Origin: Sphingosinithalassobacter sp. CS137
Lineage (GTDB): Bacteria > Pseudomonadota > Alphaproteobacteria > Sphingomonadales > Sphingomonadaceae
Assembly (NCBI RefSeq): GCF_014334115.1
Contig: NZ_CP060494.1
Span: forward strand, 2,076,501-2,140,500
Reading direction: 5' to 3'
Length of the DNA: 64,000 nucleotides
A program made the translations under genes and the position numbers. Position 1 is the stretch's first letter, and each line of letters opens with the position of its first letter. Shown piece after piece: positions 43,585 to 51,866 of this stretch. The notes under the pieces are model-generated. The model was not told the DNA's origin and ran no database searches. It saw only the letters and a program-made list of their open reading frames with translations.

Positions 43585-43612
43585 ACCTCCTGACAGATCG
43601 GCTTGCGCGGTC

Positions 43613-43644
43613 GGCGGTCCGTCCATTCCGGACGGGCCGCCTTT
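43613..43644 (+). terminator. Terminator after the ParB-like gene
   Basis: GGCGGTCCGTCC (43613-43624) pairs with GGACGGGCCGCC (43630-43641), one G-T pair, 5-base loop, followed by TTT and a further T-run about 8 bases later. Confidence 0.7.
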
Positions 43645-43751
43645 AGTCGTTTTTGGCCAAGTCTGAACCGTCAGTCGTTCTACCTAGTGGATGAGACGTC
43701 CTCGCTGGATATTCAGCAGGAACGCCGTTGCGAACGTCTGCCGGGAGCTCC

Positions 43752-44133
43752 ATGATGAGCAGCGAGGGGATGCGAGATCGATCACGCTACAGCCAACCTG
43801 CCGTCGAGGGATTTTGAGGTCACCTCAAAATTTTTCACCAAGTTGGGGTTCGAGCAGGACTGGCGGGATGACGGCTGGATGATCTTGAAGCGTGACAGCG
43901 TGATCCTGGAGTTCTTCCCACATCCAGACCTGAACCCAGCCGAAAGCTGGTTCAGCTGCTGTCTTCGGCTTGATGACTTGGCCGCGTTTTACTCGGTCTG
44001 TTTAGACGCTGGAGTACCAGAGCAATGTTGGGGTCACCCCCGGGCTCAGCCGCCGCAGCAAGAAGATGGCGGTCTCCTGATCGGAGCCCTGATCGATCCG
44101 GACGGAACCCTCATTCGCCTTATCCAAAATTGA
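43752..44133 (+). pseudogene. Bleomycin-resistance-like VOC protein with a 5' frameshift
   Basis: The main frame from 43774 reads EIDHATANLPSRDFEVTSKF, then LGFEQDWRDDGWMILKRD, ESWFSCCLRLDDLAAFY and DPDGTLIRLIQN, matching bleomycin-binding proteins (about 122 residues) of the vicinal oxygen chelate superfamily. Those proteins begin a few residues before ATANLPSRDF. Here the frame has no usable start after the TGA at 43756. The ATGs at 43752, 43755 and 43770 are out of frame or blocked by stops, and one extra base near 43773 would explain it. So it is probably inactive, unless a non-standard start is used. Confidence 0.65.
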
Positions 44134-44274
44134 TTGCAGCGCCGGCCTTCAAGGTCACCAGAAATCGACGAGCGCATTGATTGTCAGCGGGGGCACACCC
44201 CAGTGGACAGCCTTTGATCCTCTTTGGGAACCCGTACCAACTACAGCATCGTTCTCCTCTTGAGGAGCGCGCAA

Positions 44275-45615
44275 ATGCACTACGATTTGATCATCATCGG
44301 CACGGGCACGGCGGCAATGGTCGCAGCGATGCGGGTGCGCGACGCAGGCTGGACGGTTGCTGTCGTCGACGAGAAGCCGTTTGGCGGCACCTGCGCCTTG
44401 CGCGGTTGCGACCCCAAGAAGATGCTCGTCTCGGGCGCAGAGGTCATCGATGCGGAGCGCCGGATGAGCGGACACGGCGTCGACGGTGATTTGCGGATCG
44501 ACTGGCCGGAATTGATCGGTTTCAAGCGCACCTTTACCGATCCCGTGCCGGAGAAGCACGAGCACCGCTACCGCGATAAGGGCATCGACACTTTTCACGG
44601 TGCGGCCCAGTTCACCGGCCCGAACTCCCTCAAGGTCGACGCAGCAGAGCTAAGCGGCCGTCATGTTCTGATCGCCTCGGGCGCCGCACCCGTCCCGCTC
44701 GGTATCGCGGGCGAGGACCATCTGGTCGACAATGAGTTCTTCCTGGCCATGGAGCAACTGCCACGTCGGATCGTCCTGGTCGGCGGCGGCTACATTGCAG
44801 CGGAGTTTTCCCACATTGCCGCACGCGCTGGCGCCAAGGTGACGGTGATCCAGCGCGGTCCGCGCATGCTTACGCATTTCGAGCCGGAGCTCGTCGGCTG
44901 GCTGACGGAGTCGTTCGACAGTATCGGGGTGCAAGTCATGACCGATACGACTGTCGTTGCGATCGAGCGCAACGACAGCGGATTTGTCGTGCATGGCGAA
45001 AGGGGCGACGACAGGATCGCTGTGGAGGCCGACCTGGTCGTTCACGCCGCCGGCCGCGCCCCTGCACTCGACCGTCTGAACCTCGAAGCCGCCGATGTTG
45101 CTGTCGCTCAAGGTCGGCTCAAACTCAACGAGTACCTGCAGAGCGTCACCAACCCGGCAGTTTATGCAGCTGGCGATTCTGCCCAGCAGGGACCGCCGCT
45201 GACGCCTGTTTCGAGCCATGATGCGAAGGTGGTCGCGGGCAATCTGCTCGAAGGCAACCAGCGGACGCCGGACTATCGGGGCGTGCCGAGTGTCGCCTTT
45301 ACGCTTCCGCCGATTGCCGCTGTGGGCATGGGCGAGGACGAGGCGCGCAGATCGGGAGCGCAATTCCGGTTGAAATGCGAGCGCGCTTCGCGCTGGTACA
45401 CGGCGAGGCGGCTTGCCGAGCCGGTCTACGGATACAAGACGCTCGTCGAAGAAGGCACCGGTCGGATTCTGGGTGCGCACCTCGTCGGTCCTCACGCGGA
45501 CGAGATCATCAACATCTTCGCTCTGGCTATTCGGCACAACCTCACTGCCGATGATCTGAAGAGCACCATGTTTGCTTATCCTACCGGGGCATCGGACGTA
45601 GGCTACATGCTCTAG
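44275..45615 (+). CDS. FAD/NAD(P)-dependent disulfide oxidoreductase, mercuric-reductase-like
   Basis: 446 residues from the ATG at 44275, with GAGGAG upstream. FAD motif IIIGTGTAAMVAAM, redox-active CxxxxC in GGTCALRGCDPKK, NAD(P) motif VLVGGGYIAAEFSHIAA, and YAAGDSA. It resembles the core of mercuric reductase but has no N-terminal NmerA domain. It ends YPTGASDVGYML without the C-terminal Cys pair that holds Hg(II) in MerA, so true Hg(II) reduction is doubtful. It is convergent with merR (4-base overlap) and belongs to the metal module at 44.2-46.7 kb. Confidence 0.85.
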   Translation: MHYDLIIIGTGTAAMVAAMRVRDAGWTVAVVDEKPFGGTCALRGCDPKKMLVSGAEVIDAERRMSGHGVDGDLRIDWPELIGFKRTFTDPVPEKHEHRYRDKGIDTFHGAAQFTGPNSLKVDAAELSGRHVLIASGAAPVPLGIAGEDHLVDNEFFLAMEQLPRRIVLVGGGYIAAEFSHIAARAGAKVTVIQRGPRMLTHFEPELVGWLTESFDSIGVQVMTDTTVVAIERNDSGFVVHGERGDDRIAVEADLVVHAAGRAPALDRLNLEAADVAVAQGRLKLNEYLQSVTNPAVYAAGDSAQQGPPLTPVSSHDAKVVAGNLLEGNQRTPDYRGVPSVAFTLPPIAAVGMGEDEARRSGAQFRLKCERASRWYTARRLAEPVYGYKTLVEEGTGRILGAHLVGPHADEIINIFALAIRHNLTADDLKSTMFAYPTGASDVGYML

Positions 45616-46016
45616 GGGGCAACGCCATCCAGCATGTCGATGACCGGACAGTCGGGCACGTGCCCACCCGAACAGCGCTCGACCGTAGAGGCGAGCAGCC
45701 GCTCCAGTCGTTCGAGATCCGCCATCTTGCGCCTGACCTGGTCCAGATGATGAACCGCGATTTCGCGAACTTCGTCGCAGCACGCCTCCTCGGGGCCGCC
45801 CAGTTCAAGGATGGCGCGCACTTCGCCAGGCGTGAAGCCAAGCTCCCTCGCCCGCTTTATAAAGCTCAGTGCCCTGACATGCTGGTCGGTAAAGACCCTA
45901 TGGCCGCCTTCGGTTCGATCGGGCTCGGCGAGGAGGCCAACTTTTTCGAAGTAGCGAATTGTCTCGATATGCACGCCTGTGCGGCGGGCGAGTTCGCCTA
46001 TCGAAAGACCGCCCAC
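45612..46016 (-). CDS. merR: MerR-family mercury-type regulator
   Basis: 134 residues from the GTG at 46016, which has AAGGAG 7 bases upstream. The first GTG at 46055 lies inside the promoter. The helix-turn-helix (LSIGELARRTGVHIETIRYFE) is followed by a dimer helix. Cys79/Cys80, Cys115 and Cys123 (CCDEV, ERCSGGHVPDC) correspond to the three Hg-binding cysteines of Tn501 MerR. It should twist the promoter at 46028-46058 on metal binding and activate the divergent merT-like gene. Confidence 0.88.
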   Translation of the reverse strand: MGGLSIGELARRTGVHIETIRYFEKVGLLAEPDRTEGGHRVFTDQHVRALSFIKRARELGFTPGEVRAILELGGPEEACCDEVREIAVHHLDQVRRKMADLERLERLLASTVERCSGGHVPDCPVIDMLDGVAP

Positions 46017-46027
46017 GCAGAAACTCC

Positions 46028-46058
46028 TTGATCCTGTAGCGACTACAGGTGGCACATA
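46028..46058 (+). promoter_or_regulatory. MerR-type promoter with operator dyad
   Basis: TTGATC (-35, 46028-46033) and a -10 near CACATA (46053-46058) are 19 bases apart, the long spacing typical of MerR-activated promoters. The spacer holds CCTGTAG-CGA-CTACAGG (46033-46049), a perfect 7-base dyad. Confidence 0.75.
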
Positions 46059-46147
46059 GCGCCGAATCGCGCTGGAGACGAGAGCTGACTGATCGAAGTG
46101 CCCCTTCCGTTATCCGACTGCAGGGATCCGAGCGAGGCGTCGCTGCC

Positions 46148-46483
46148 GTGGGAACGGTGGCCAGCTTGACCGCCCTGTTCTCTGCTGCTGCGTGCTGCGT
46201 GCTGCCTCTCGCGCTCGCCGGGCTAGGGCTCGGAGCAGGCGGTCTCGCTATATTCGTCCCCTACCGATGGCCGATGACAATCATCGCCTCGGTTCTGATC
46301 ATTGCGGGTTGGATGCTCTACCTGCGCAAGCATCGCGCTTGCTCTGCTTACGTGGACTGTGCGGTGCCGGCGCCAAGTCGAGCCACGCTGGCGATGCTCG
46401 TGGGTGCTACGGTGATCGTCGTTATCAGCGCGTTGTGGGGTTTTATCGAGCAGCCGCTGATGCGCGTGCTGGGCGGGGCGTGA
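46148..46483 (+). CDS. merT: MerT-like metal transport membrane protein
   Basis: The reading frame starts earlier, at a GTG inside the operator. The GTG at 46148 with GAGCGAGG upstream is the better start and gives 111 residues, close to MerT (116). It has three hydrophobic segments, a vicinal cysteine pair in the first (AAACCVLPLALAGLGLG) and two more cysteines in the loop (RACSAYVDC). MerT moves Hg(II) from periplasm to cytosol. No periplasmic MerP gene follows. Its stop overlaps the next start (TGATG). Confidence 0.75.
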   Translation: MGTVASLTALFSAAACCVLPLALAGLGLGAGGLAIFVPYRWPMTIIASVLIIAGWMLYLRKHRACSAYVDCAVPAPSRATLAMLVGATVIVVISALWGFIEQPLMRVLGGA

Positions 46484-46710
46484 TGCAGACCACCTCTAAC
46501 ATCACATGTCCCAAGTGCGGCGGCACCTCAGGCGAAACGATGCCGACCGATGCCTGCTGGTTTTTTTACGACTGTCGCCATTGCGGCGTGAAGCTTAGGC
46601 CGCTCTCCGGCGATTGTTGCGTCTTCTGCTCCTTCGCAGATGTTCCGTGCCCGCCGATTCAGGAAGCCCAACAATCCGGTTCGCCGTCCGGATGCTGCGG
46701 GGCTGGATAG
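46483..46710 (+). CDS. GDCCVxC domain protein of mer operons
   Basis: 75 residues rich in cysteine: two CxxC knuckles (CPKCGG, CRHCG), the family motif GDCCVFC, VPCPP, and a C-terminal CCGAG. The family (some members are selenoproteins) is encoded in mercury and related metal operons and probably binds or hands over the metal. It is translationally coupled to the merT-like gene. The role is inferred from context. The region 46711-46901 shows no gene. Confidence 0.8.
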   Translation: MQTTSNITCPKCGGTSGETMPTDACWFFYDCRHCGVKLRPLSGDCCVFCSFADVPCPPIQEAQQSGSPSGCCGAG

Positions 46711-46901
46711 CAGATACTCCCCCCGCCGCGCCGCTCAAGGCGGAGCGCCGGCCTCACACAGGGTACCCATAGGCGAGCTCTACAGTCTCTCCGCATTATT
46801 CGTCGCAGAGCGCAAAGCTGACACGACGTCCAGATGAGAGGAAAGAAGGCTTCTTCTGATTGCCACGGGACAACCTCGTTCCGGCAATCGGGAGACACCT
46901 C

Positions 46902-47837
46902 ATGTCCAAGTTCAAACGCCGCAGCGGCGGGCAATCCCCTGCTGCACAAATCACCTCTGCGATTATCGAGAAACTCGAGCAGGGAACCAGGCCATGGGTA
47001 AAGCCATGGCGCGGGGTGCCGGTAGCACGACCCCTGCGCAGCTGCGGCACACCCTATCGGGGCATGAACACCTTCTGGCTGTGGATGATCGCCGAAGCTG
47101 CCGGATTCCTGTCGCCCTACTGGATGACATACCGGCAGTGCCAGAAGCTTGGTGGGCAGGTCCGCAAGGGCGAGAAATCGACGATCGCGATCTTCTACAA
47201 GAGCTATGACAAGCATGTCGAAGGCGATGATGGGGAAGAAGGCACTGAGACGCGACGCGTTCTCAAGGCCTACGCGGTCTTCAACGCCGATCAGTGCGAC
47301 GGCTTGCCCGAAATGTATCGTGCCAAGCATGAACTCGAACCGGTCGAACCTGCCGGGCGGGAAGAGCGGCTCGACACCTTCTTTTCAGGGGTCGGCGCCG
47401 AACTTCGGCATCAAGGGGCCGAAGCCTACTACGAGCCCATCCTGGATCGGATTACGATGCCGCCGGCGGCGCTGTTCGATGGCTACGACCACTACTACGC
47501 AACGCTGGCGCACGAACTCTCGCACTGGACCGGGCATGGCTCTCGCCTCGGCCGGAATCTCAAGAATCGCTTTGGAAGCGAGTCCTACGCGGCCGAGGAA
47601 CTGGTGGCGGAGTTGTCCGCCGCGATCCTGGGCGCCGAGCTCGGTCTGCCGGTTGCGCATCTCGATCATCATGCGAGCTACATCGCGCATTGGCTCGAGC
47701 TTCTGAAATCCGACGATCGGGCCATCCTGACCGCCGCTGCCAAAGCAGAGGAGGCTGCGAGCCTCATCCTGAGGCTCGGAGGGCGTTCGGGTACCGGTAG
47801 CGAGGCTGCGGCAGCCGATCTCGCCGAAGCGGCTTGA
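46902..47837 (+). CDS. ardC: ArdC-type antirestriction protein with zincin domain
   Basis: 311 residues from the ATG at 46902 (GGGAGACACC upstream). The N-terminal ArdC single-strand DNA-binding domain (RPWVKPWRG, YRGMNTFWLW, GEKSTIAIFYK) is followed by a metallopeptidase-like domain with HELSHWTGH (His204, Glu205, His208). Related proteins shield incoming plasmid DNA from restriction during conjugation. It stands with other transfer-support genes of island 2 and a short acidic gene follows. Confidence 0.88.
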   Translation: MSKFKRRSGGQSPAAQITSAIIEKLEQGTRPWVKPWRGVPVARPLRSCGTPYRGMNTFWLWMIAEAAGFLSPYWMTYRQCQKLGGQVRKGEKSTIAIFYKSYDKHVEGDDGEEGTETRRVLKAYAVFNADQCDGLPEMYRAKHELEPVEPAGREERLDTFFSGVGAELRHQGAEAYYEPILDRITMPPAALFDGYDHYYATLAHELSHWTGHGSRLGRNLKNRFGSESYAAEELVAELSAAILGAELGLPVAHLDHHASYIAHWLELLKSDDRAILTAAAKAEEAASLILRLGGRSGTGSEAAAADLAEAA

Positions 47838-47848
47838 GGGGGTGCATG

Positions 47849-48283
47849 ATGGGACGTTCTGTCAGCTATCCGTCCGACGCAGTTGTCGCCTTCCGCACTT
47901 TAGAGATCGAAGACGAGGATAATTGGGAATGGGAATATGAGTATCTGGTCGAGGAAATTATCGAGACTGCGCGCAGCACCGTTCCCTCACTTGAACCCTG
48001 CGACGGGTGGCGCGGCCGCGAAGACCGCATCCTGCTGCGCAACGCCTTTGCCGACTGCGGGATCTCCGCCTACTGCGGGCTTGTCGCCATCTGGCTCGCT
48101 GAGCGCGACGACGGTGGGTACTGGGATGCCGATGCCTATCACCCGCGATCCGGGCGGGCACAGCGCTGGCTTTCGCAGGTGGCGAGCCGGTTCGAAGCGA
48201 CATTCGGTGAGCTACGCATGATTGGGCAGTTTTCGAATGGCGATGCGATCTTCGAGCGCAAGCCTGTTCAAATGAGTAGTTAG
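47849..48283 (+). CDS. Conserved acidic protein of unknown function
   Basis: 144 residues from the ATG at 47849, with GAGGGGG upstream (ATG 47846 is also possible). It begins MGRSVSYPSDAVVAFRT, has an acidic stretch (EDEDNWEWEYEYLVEEI), and then GWRGREDRILLRNAF and ISAYCGLVAIWL. No known domain is recognised. It follows ardC by 11 bases and is probably co-transcribed. Confidence 0.65.
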   Translation: MGRSVSYPSDAVVAFRTLEIEDEDNWEWEYEYLVEEIIETARSTVPSLEPCDGWRGREDRILLRNAFADCGISAYCGLVAIWLAERDDGGYWDADAYHPRSGRAQRWLSQVASRFEATFGELRMIGQFSNGDAIFERKPVQMSS

Positions 48284-48315
48284 GTGCTATGTTGTGCATA
48301 TGAAAGGATGCGCCA

Positions 48316-48693
48316 ATGGCGACGAGAGCCGCTGAAGTTGAGGTGGGAGATAGCAAGGTCCTGACCACCGCGATCGCCAGAATTGCGGAGTTTTGGGGTC
48401 TGACCAATGCCAAGCTTGGGTCGGTTCTCGGGCTGTCTCAGGCCACCGTCTCGCGTTTGCGCGCGGGCAAATCCGAGCTCGATCCGGCCAGCAAGTCGTT
48501 CGAAGCCGGCCAGTTTCTGCTGCGCCTGTTCCGCTCGCTCGATGCGCTGCTCGGCAGCGACGATCTGGCTGCGCGAGCCTGGCTCGCGACCCCGAATCTC
48601 GACCTAGAGGCGCGGCCTCTTGACCTGATCGACAGCTTCAAGGGTCTCATGACGGTTTGCGACTATGTGGACGCCCACCGCGCTCGCGTCTGA
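48316..48693 (+). CDS. Xre/MbcA/ParS-type antitoxin
   Basis: 125 residues (AAAGGA upstream of the ATG). A helix-turn-helix (GLTNAKLGSVLGLSQATVSRLRAG) is followed by the DUF2384-type toxin-binding C-terminus (FLLRLFRSLDALLGSD, then ARAWLATPN and PLDLIDSFKGL). It overlaps the RES toxin gene by 29 bases. It would neutralise the toxin and repress the operon. Confidence 0.87.
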   Translation: MATRAAEVEVGDSKVLTTAIARIAEFWGLTNAKLGSVLGLSQATVSRLRAGKSELDPASKSFEAGQFLLRLFRSLDALLGSDDLAARAWLATPNLDLEARPLDLIDSFKGLMTVCDYVDAHRARV

Positions 48694-49393
48694 GCTGCGC
48701 CGTTACCGCAGGACTGTTTGGCGTGTCGTCGAGGCGCAGCATCGCATCTCGACCAATCGGCTTGCGGCCAACCTTGATGACCAAAAGCGGCTCGAGGAAC
48801 TCGCCGATGCGGCCAAACCTGATCTGCCCAGGGCAGCGCGCGGGCTGCACTATCTTCTCGCCTCGCCCTTCCGCTACGGCCACGGGGTGGCCAGCCGATT
48901 TCGGCGCGCGAACGAGCGCCCCGGCATCTTCTACGCCAGCGAGACCGAGCAGACCGCGATCACCGAAACCGCCTACTGGCGGCTTCGCTTCATCAGCCGC
49001 TCGCCGGGTTTTGTCCCCGGGAACCGCACAAGCGAGTATCTGAGCTTCTCCGTTCCTGTCTCCATCACCCGACTTCTTGACACCACGCGGCCCCCTCTGT
49101 CGCGCGACAGCAAACGCTGGGTCGACCCGCTCGACTATTCCGCGTGTCAGGTTTTCGCCGACGCTGCTCGTGCCGCTGGAGGGCAGGCGATCCGCTCGCC
49201 GTCGGCACGCGATCCGCAGGGGATCAATCTCGCGCTGTTCGATCCCGCGTGCTTTGCCAAGGCCGAGCCCGATCACGGACGCGGCTGGCACCTGCGCCTG
49301 GAAGGCCGGCGCCTCACTGCACTGGCTGCGTTTCCTTCGGGCGAGGTGCTGGATTTCACGGCCGAGCAGTTCGGACTGCCTTCGCTCGGCTGA
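48665..49393 (+). CDS. RES-domain toxin
   Basis: 242 residues. The RES core lies in the central part (FRYGHGVASRFRRANERPG, IFYASETEQTAITETAYWR, with a later conserved-looking Ser in DYSACQVFAD). RES toxins degrade NAD+ and stop growth. The N-terminus (SELRRYRRTVWRVVEAQHR) agrees with the partners of Xre/DUF2384 antitoxins. Overlap with the antitoxin gene shows translational coupling. The 274-base gap after it holds only the leader of the next gene. Confidence 0.87.
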   Translation: MWTPTALASELRRYRRTVWRVVEAQHRISTNRLAANLDDQKRLEELADAAKPDLPRAARGLHYLLASPFRYGHGVASRFRRANERPGIFYASETEQTAITETAYWRLRFISRSPGFVPGNRTSEYLSFSVPVSITRLLDTTRPPLSRDSKRWVDPLDYSACQVFADAARAAGGQAIRSPSARDPQGINLALFDPACFAKAEPDHGRGWHLRLEGRRLTALAAFPSGEVLDFTAEQFGLPSLG

Positions 49394-49667
49394 AGCTCGA
49401 ATCGCGTGGTCCCTCTTTGCGCAGCCTGCCGGAGTCTGATTTCCTGCCTGTCCTGTTCGCTCGCGCGGGCCCTGGACCGGCCCGGTTCCGCCGCAACCCG
49501 CGCAAGGCTGCGGCCCGTGTGGCCCGCGCCAGCCTTGCCTTGCGGGGTTTCCCGCTGCGCGGTGCGGCGACCCCGTTTACCCGGTCCCTTCCGGGCCCGG
49601 CGAACAGGCCGCAGGAAACTTCTCTCTTCCCCTGCGGCAGTCGCCTTCGCTCAGGAGGAAATGACCC

Positions 49668-50606
49668 ATGTACGACAGCTTCACCGCCCAGCTTGCCGGA
49701 CTCGATCTTGCCGGCTTTTCGGTTCAACCCGCACCCTTCAACGAAACAGATTTTCCCGCCGAAGAGGCGAGCGAGCAGACCCTCGCAGCCGTCTGGTCCG
49801 ACATGTTCGCCCTGTTCGCCGACACCGCGCTCGAGGCCGATGCCGAGGACATCGCCTGGGGCTTCGTCAATCTCTTCCACCGCGCGGCGACCCGCAAGTC
49901 CGCGCAGGTCGATCGCGCAAGCGATGAGATCCGCGTGCTGCTTTCCGCGGCCGATGGCTCGGAAGTCCACTCGAGCAACCTCGAAGAGCAAGTCGAGCGC
50001 GCACAGGCTTCCGAAGCCAGCATGCTCGCTTTCGAGCACATGCGCGAGGTCGCGGCGATGCTCTACCGCGAAGAGACCGGGGCATCCTGGAAGCCGATGA
50101 CGGGGTCGCGCGTAGCGCACGGAAAGAACCTCACCTCTGCGGTCATCGATGCGCGCGATTTCCTCAAGGTCCGCTCAGAACGTCGGCGCGCCGCGCTCAC
50201 GCCCGAAGGCACCGCCGTGGTCTTCGCCGGAGGCCGCGCCAGCTTCGCCACGACCGAGGAGGCGACGAGCTATGCGAACAACATCTGGGCCACGCTCGAC
50301 CGAGTGCGCGAGCAGGTGCCTGATATGCTCCTCGTCCATGGCGGCGACGGCAAGGGCGCCGATCGGCTTGCAGCCGCCTGGGCCGAACGCCACGAGGTAC
50401 AGCAACTGATCTTCGGTCTCGATCGTAGGTTGGGTGCCCGGGCCGGGTTCAAGCGCAACGAGCAGATGCTGGCGATGACCCCGCGCTACGTGATCGCCTT
50501 TCCCGGTAATGGCGTCACCGAGCGTCTCGTCATCGAAGCCAAGGCACGCCGGATCACGGTCGTCGATCGCCGCGGTCCGCTGGGGACCAAGCCTGGCACC
50601 GACTGA
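49668..50606 (+). CDS. DUF2493 (SLOG superfamily) protein
   Basis: 312 residues from the ATG at 49668 (AGGAGGAA upstream). The N-terminal 150 residues are helical and unassigned. The C-terminal part has the DUF2493 Rossmann-like pattern: VVFAGGRASFA, LLVHGGDGKGADRLAAAWA, RNEQMLAMTPRYVIAFPGN. SLOG-type domains bind nucleotide ligands; the role on plasmids and islands is unknown. 50607-50881 contains no convincing gene. Confidence 0.82.
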   Translation: MYDSFTAQLAGLDLAGFSVQPAPFNETDFPAEEASEQTLAAVWSDMFALFADTALEADAEDIAWGFVNLFHRAATRKSAQVDRASDEIRVLLSAADGSEVHSSNLEEQVERAQASEASMLAFEHMREVAAMLYREETGASWKPMTGSRVAHGKNLTSAVIDARDFLKVRSERRRAALTPEGTAVVFAGGRASFATTEEATSYANNIWATLDRVREQVPDMLLVHGGDGKGADRLAAAWAERHEVQQLIFGLDRRLGARAGFKRNEQMLAMTPRYVIAFPGNGVTERLVIEAKARRITVVDRRGPLGTKPGTD

Positions 50607-50881
50607 GGCCACGCCCTTCGATCGCGCTGTAGCGGCCAGAAGACCGCTGACTGCTTGTCGCCATCTGTCGAGTGCGCGTTAACGTCGCAGGGACCCACTG
50701 GCGCGCACCGGAAGCTCCGCACTCAAGAGGGCGTTCTCACGCGCCTACCCGCACCAGCATCATCTCTGCGCCTTCCAAGCGAGCACACTTGGACAGCCGA
50801 TGATGCCTTGACGACGGAGAGCCCGGCAATACCCCCTTTCTGGGAATAGGCAGGCGAAAGATTTCTCGTCAGCCTAATCGC

Positions 50882-51118
50882 ATGGACGAAAGCAGTCTCT
50901 CATGGATCACGCCGCAAGTGGTTGGCGAGGCGCTGGCTGGGTCGAGGCACCGCGACCGCGCAATCATCTTGCGGCGCGTTATTGATGGTTGGACCTACAG
51001 CGATATCGGCGAGGAGCTCGGCATTTCGCGGCAACGCGTCGTGAGGCGGATGGGTAAGGCGCTTTACAGGTTACGGTGCGCCGTGGATGTCGAAGCTGGG
51101 CGGACTGGTGGCAGGTAG
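50882..51118 (+). CDS. Small sigma-region-4-like helix-turn-helix protein
   Basis: 78 residues: RHRDRAIILRRVIDGWTYSD, then IGEELGISRQRVVRRMGKALYRLR, a textbook region-4 type helix-turn-helix as in sigma-70 factors, without any region 2. No clear ribosome site precedes the ATG. It may be an accessory regulator of the element. The space to the next gene (51119-51326) shows nothing. Confidence 0.6.
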   Translation: MDESSLSWITPQVVGEALAGSRHRDRAIILRRVIDGWTYSDIGEELGISRQRVVRRMGKALYRLRCAVDVEAGRTGGR

Positions 51119-51326
51119 GCGCGGTTTGGATCACCGGCCGATGCGCACCCACCGTCAATCAGTAGCCCCATCGGGGTTTTCGACGCTCAGCAGCTCCCTG
51201 GTATTCGGAGGCGCAGATTCAGCGCCCACGGCTTCGCTGGCCGACCCGCGACTCTTTCGTGCGCTTCACATGGCTCTTCCAAACGCCCCGGGTTCAGACT
51301 CCGCGAAATGACGCTATGTCTTCATC

Positions 51327-51599
51327 ATGGACCTGGACGACCTGCTGCAACGATACTTCTCATCCACCGATCTTGCGGCGGTAAGTCCCGATGTGCTGGC
51401 CGCGGGCTTGGAGCGCTGTCAGGTCGATCTCGGCCTCGAAAAGGACCGCGGCAAGCGCTTTGCCCTGTGGGCGCTGCTTTACATGCTCGGCTCCGCGCCT
51501 GATCTTGAGGCGGCGTTCAAAGATGCTGACGACCGGGAGGCGGCCCGCAATTTCATGGACCTGCTGGCGGCCAGCGAGGGCGAGGGACCGGGCGGATAG
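51327..51599 (+). CDS. Small conserved protein of unknown function
   Basis: 90 residues, acidic and mostly helical: MDLDDLLQRYFSSTDLAAV, RCQVDLGLEKDRGKRFALWALL, DADDREAARNFMDLLAA. No family is recognised. The composition and codon use look coding, but the ribosome site is poor. Confidence 0.5.
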   Translation: MDLDDLLQRYFSSTDLAAVSPDVLAAGLERCQVDLGLEKDRGKRFALWALLYMLGSAPDLEAAFKDADDREAARNFMDLLAASEGEGPGG

Positions 51600-51715
51600 G
51601 AGAGCGGGGTCCAGGGCGCCTTCGTCCAGCCACCCGAACCCAGTCCGGCTTCTTCGCGAACAGTCCTGAATCAGGTCAGCTGAGGCCGGCAACGCCTTTG
51701 CCTTCGGGCCGTGTT

Positions 51716-51841
51716 GGCAGCTACGCTGCCTGCCCGCACCACCCCTTGAAAAGGCGTTTCCCTTGGGCCTGACGGCCCTGCGGTGCAGCCCTCCCATGCC
51801 CTGTTTCTTCTGGATGTTCGCAAGCCGGAAATGGTTTCCGG
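51716..51841 (+). promoter_or_regulatory. Hairpin-rich leader of ssb
   Basis: Three simple stems lie in the 150 bases before ssb: GGCAGC-TAC-GCTGCC (51716-51730), GGGCC-TGAC-GGCCC (51765-51778) and CCGGAAA-TGG-TTTCCGG (51825-51841). The last is 25 bases before the ATG. They may stabilise the transcript or attenuate it. Confidence 0.45.
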
Positions 51842-51866
51842 TTTGGCACACCGAAGGACCAGTCAC

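Noticed and set aside
44216..44274. A second MerR-like promoter upstream of the flavoenzyme (TTGATCC followed by CCGTACC...)
   Set aside because: The -35-like element resembles the one at 46028, but no dyad of the right spacing is present.
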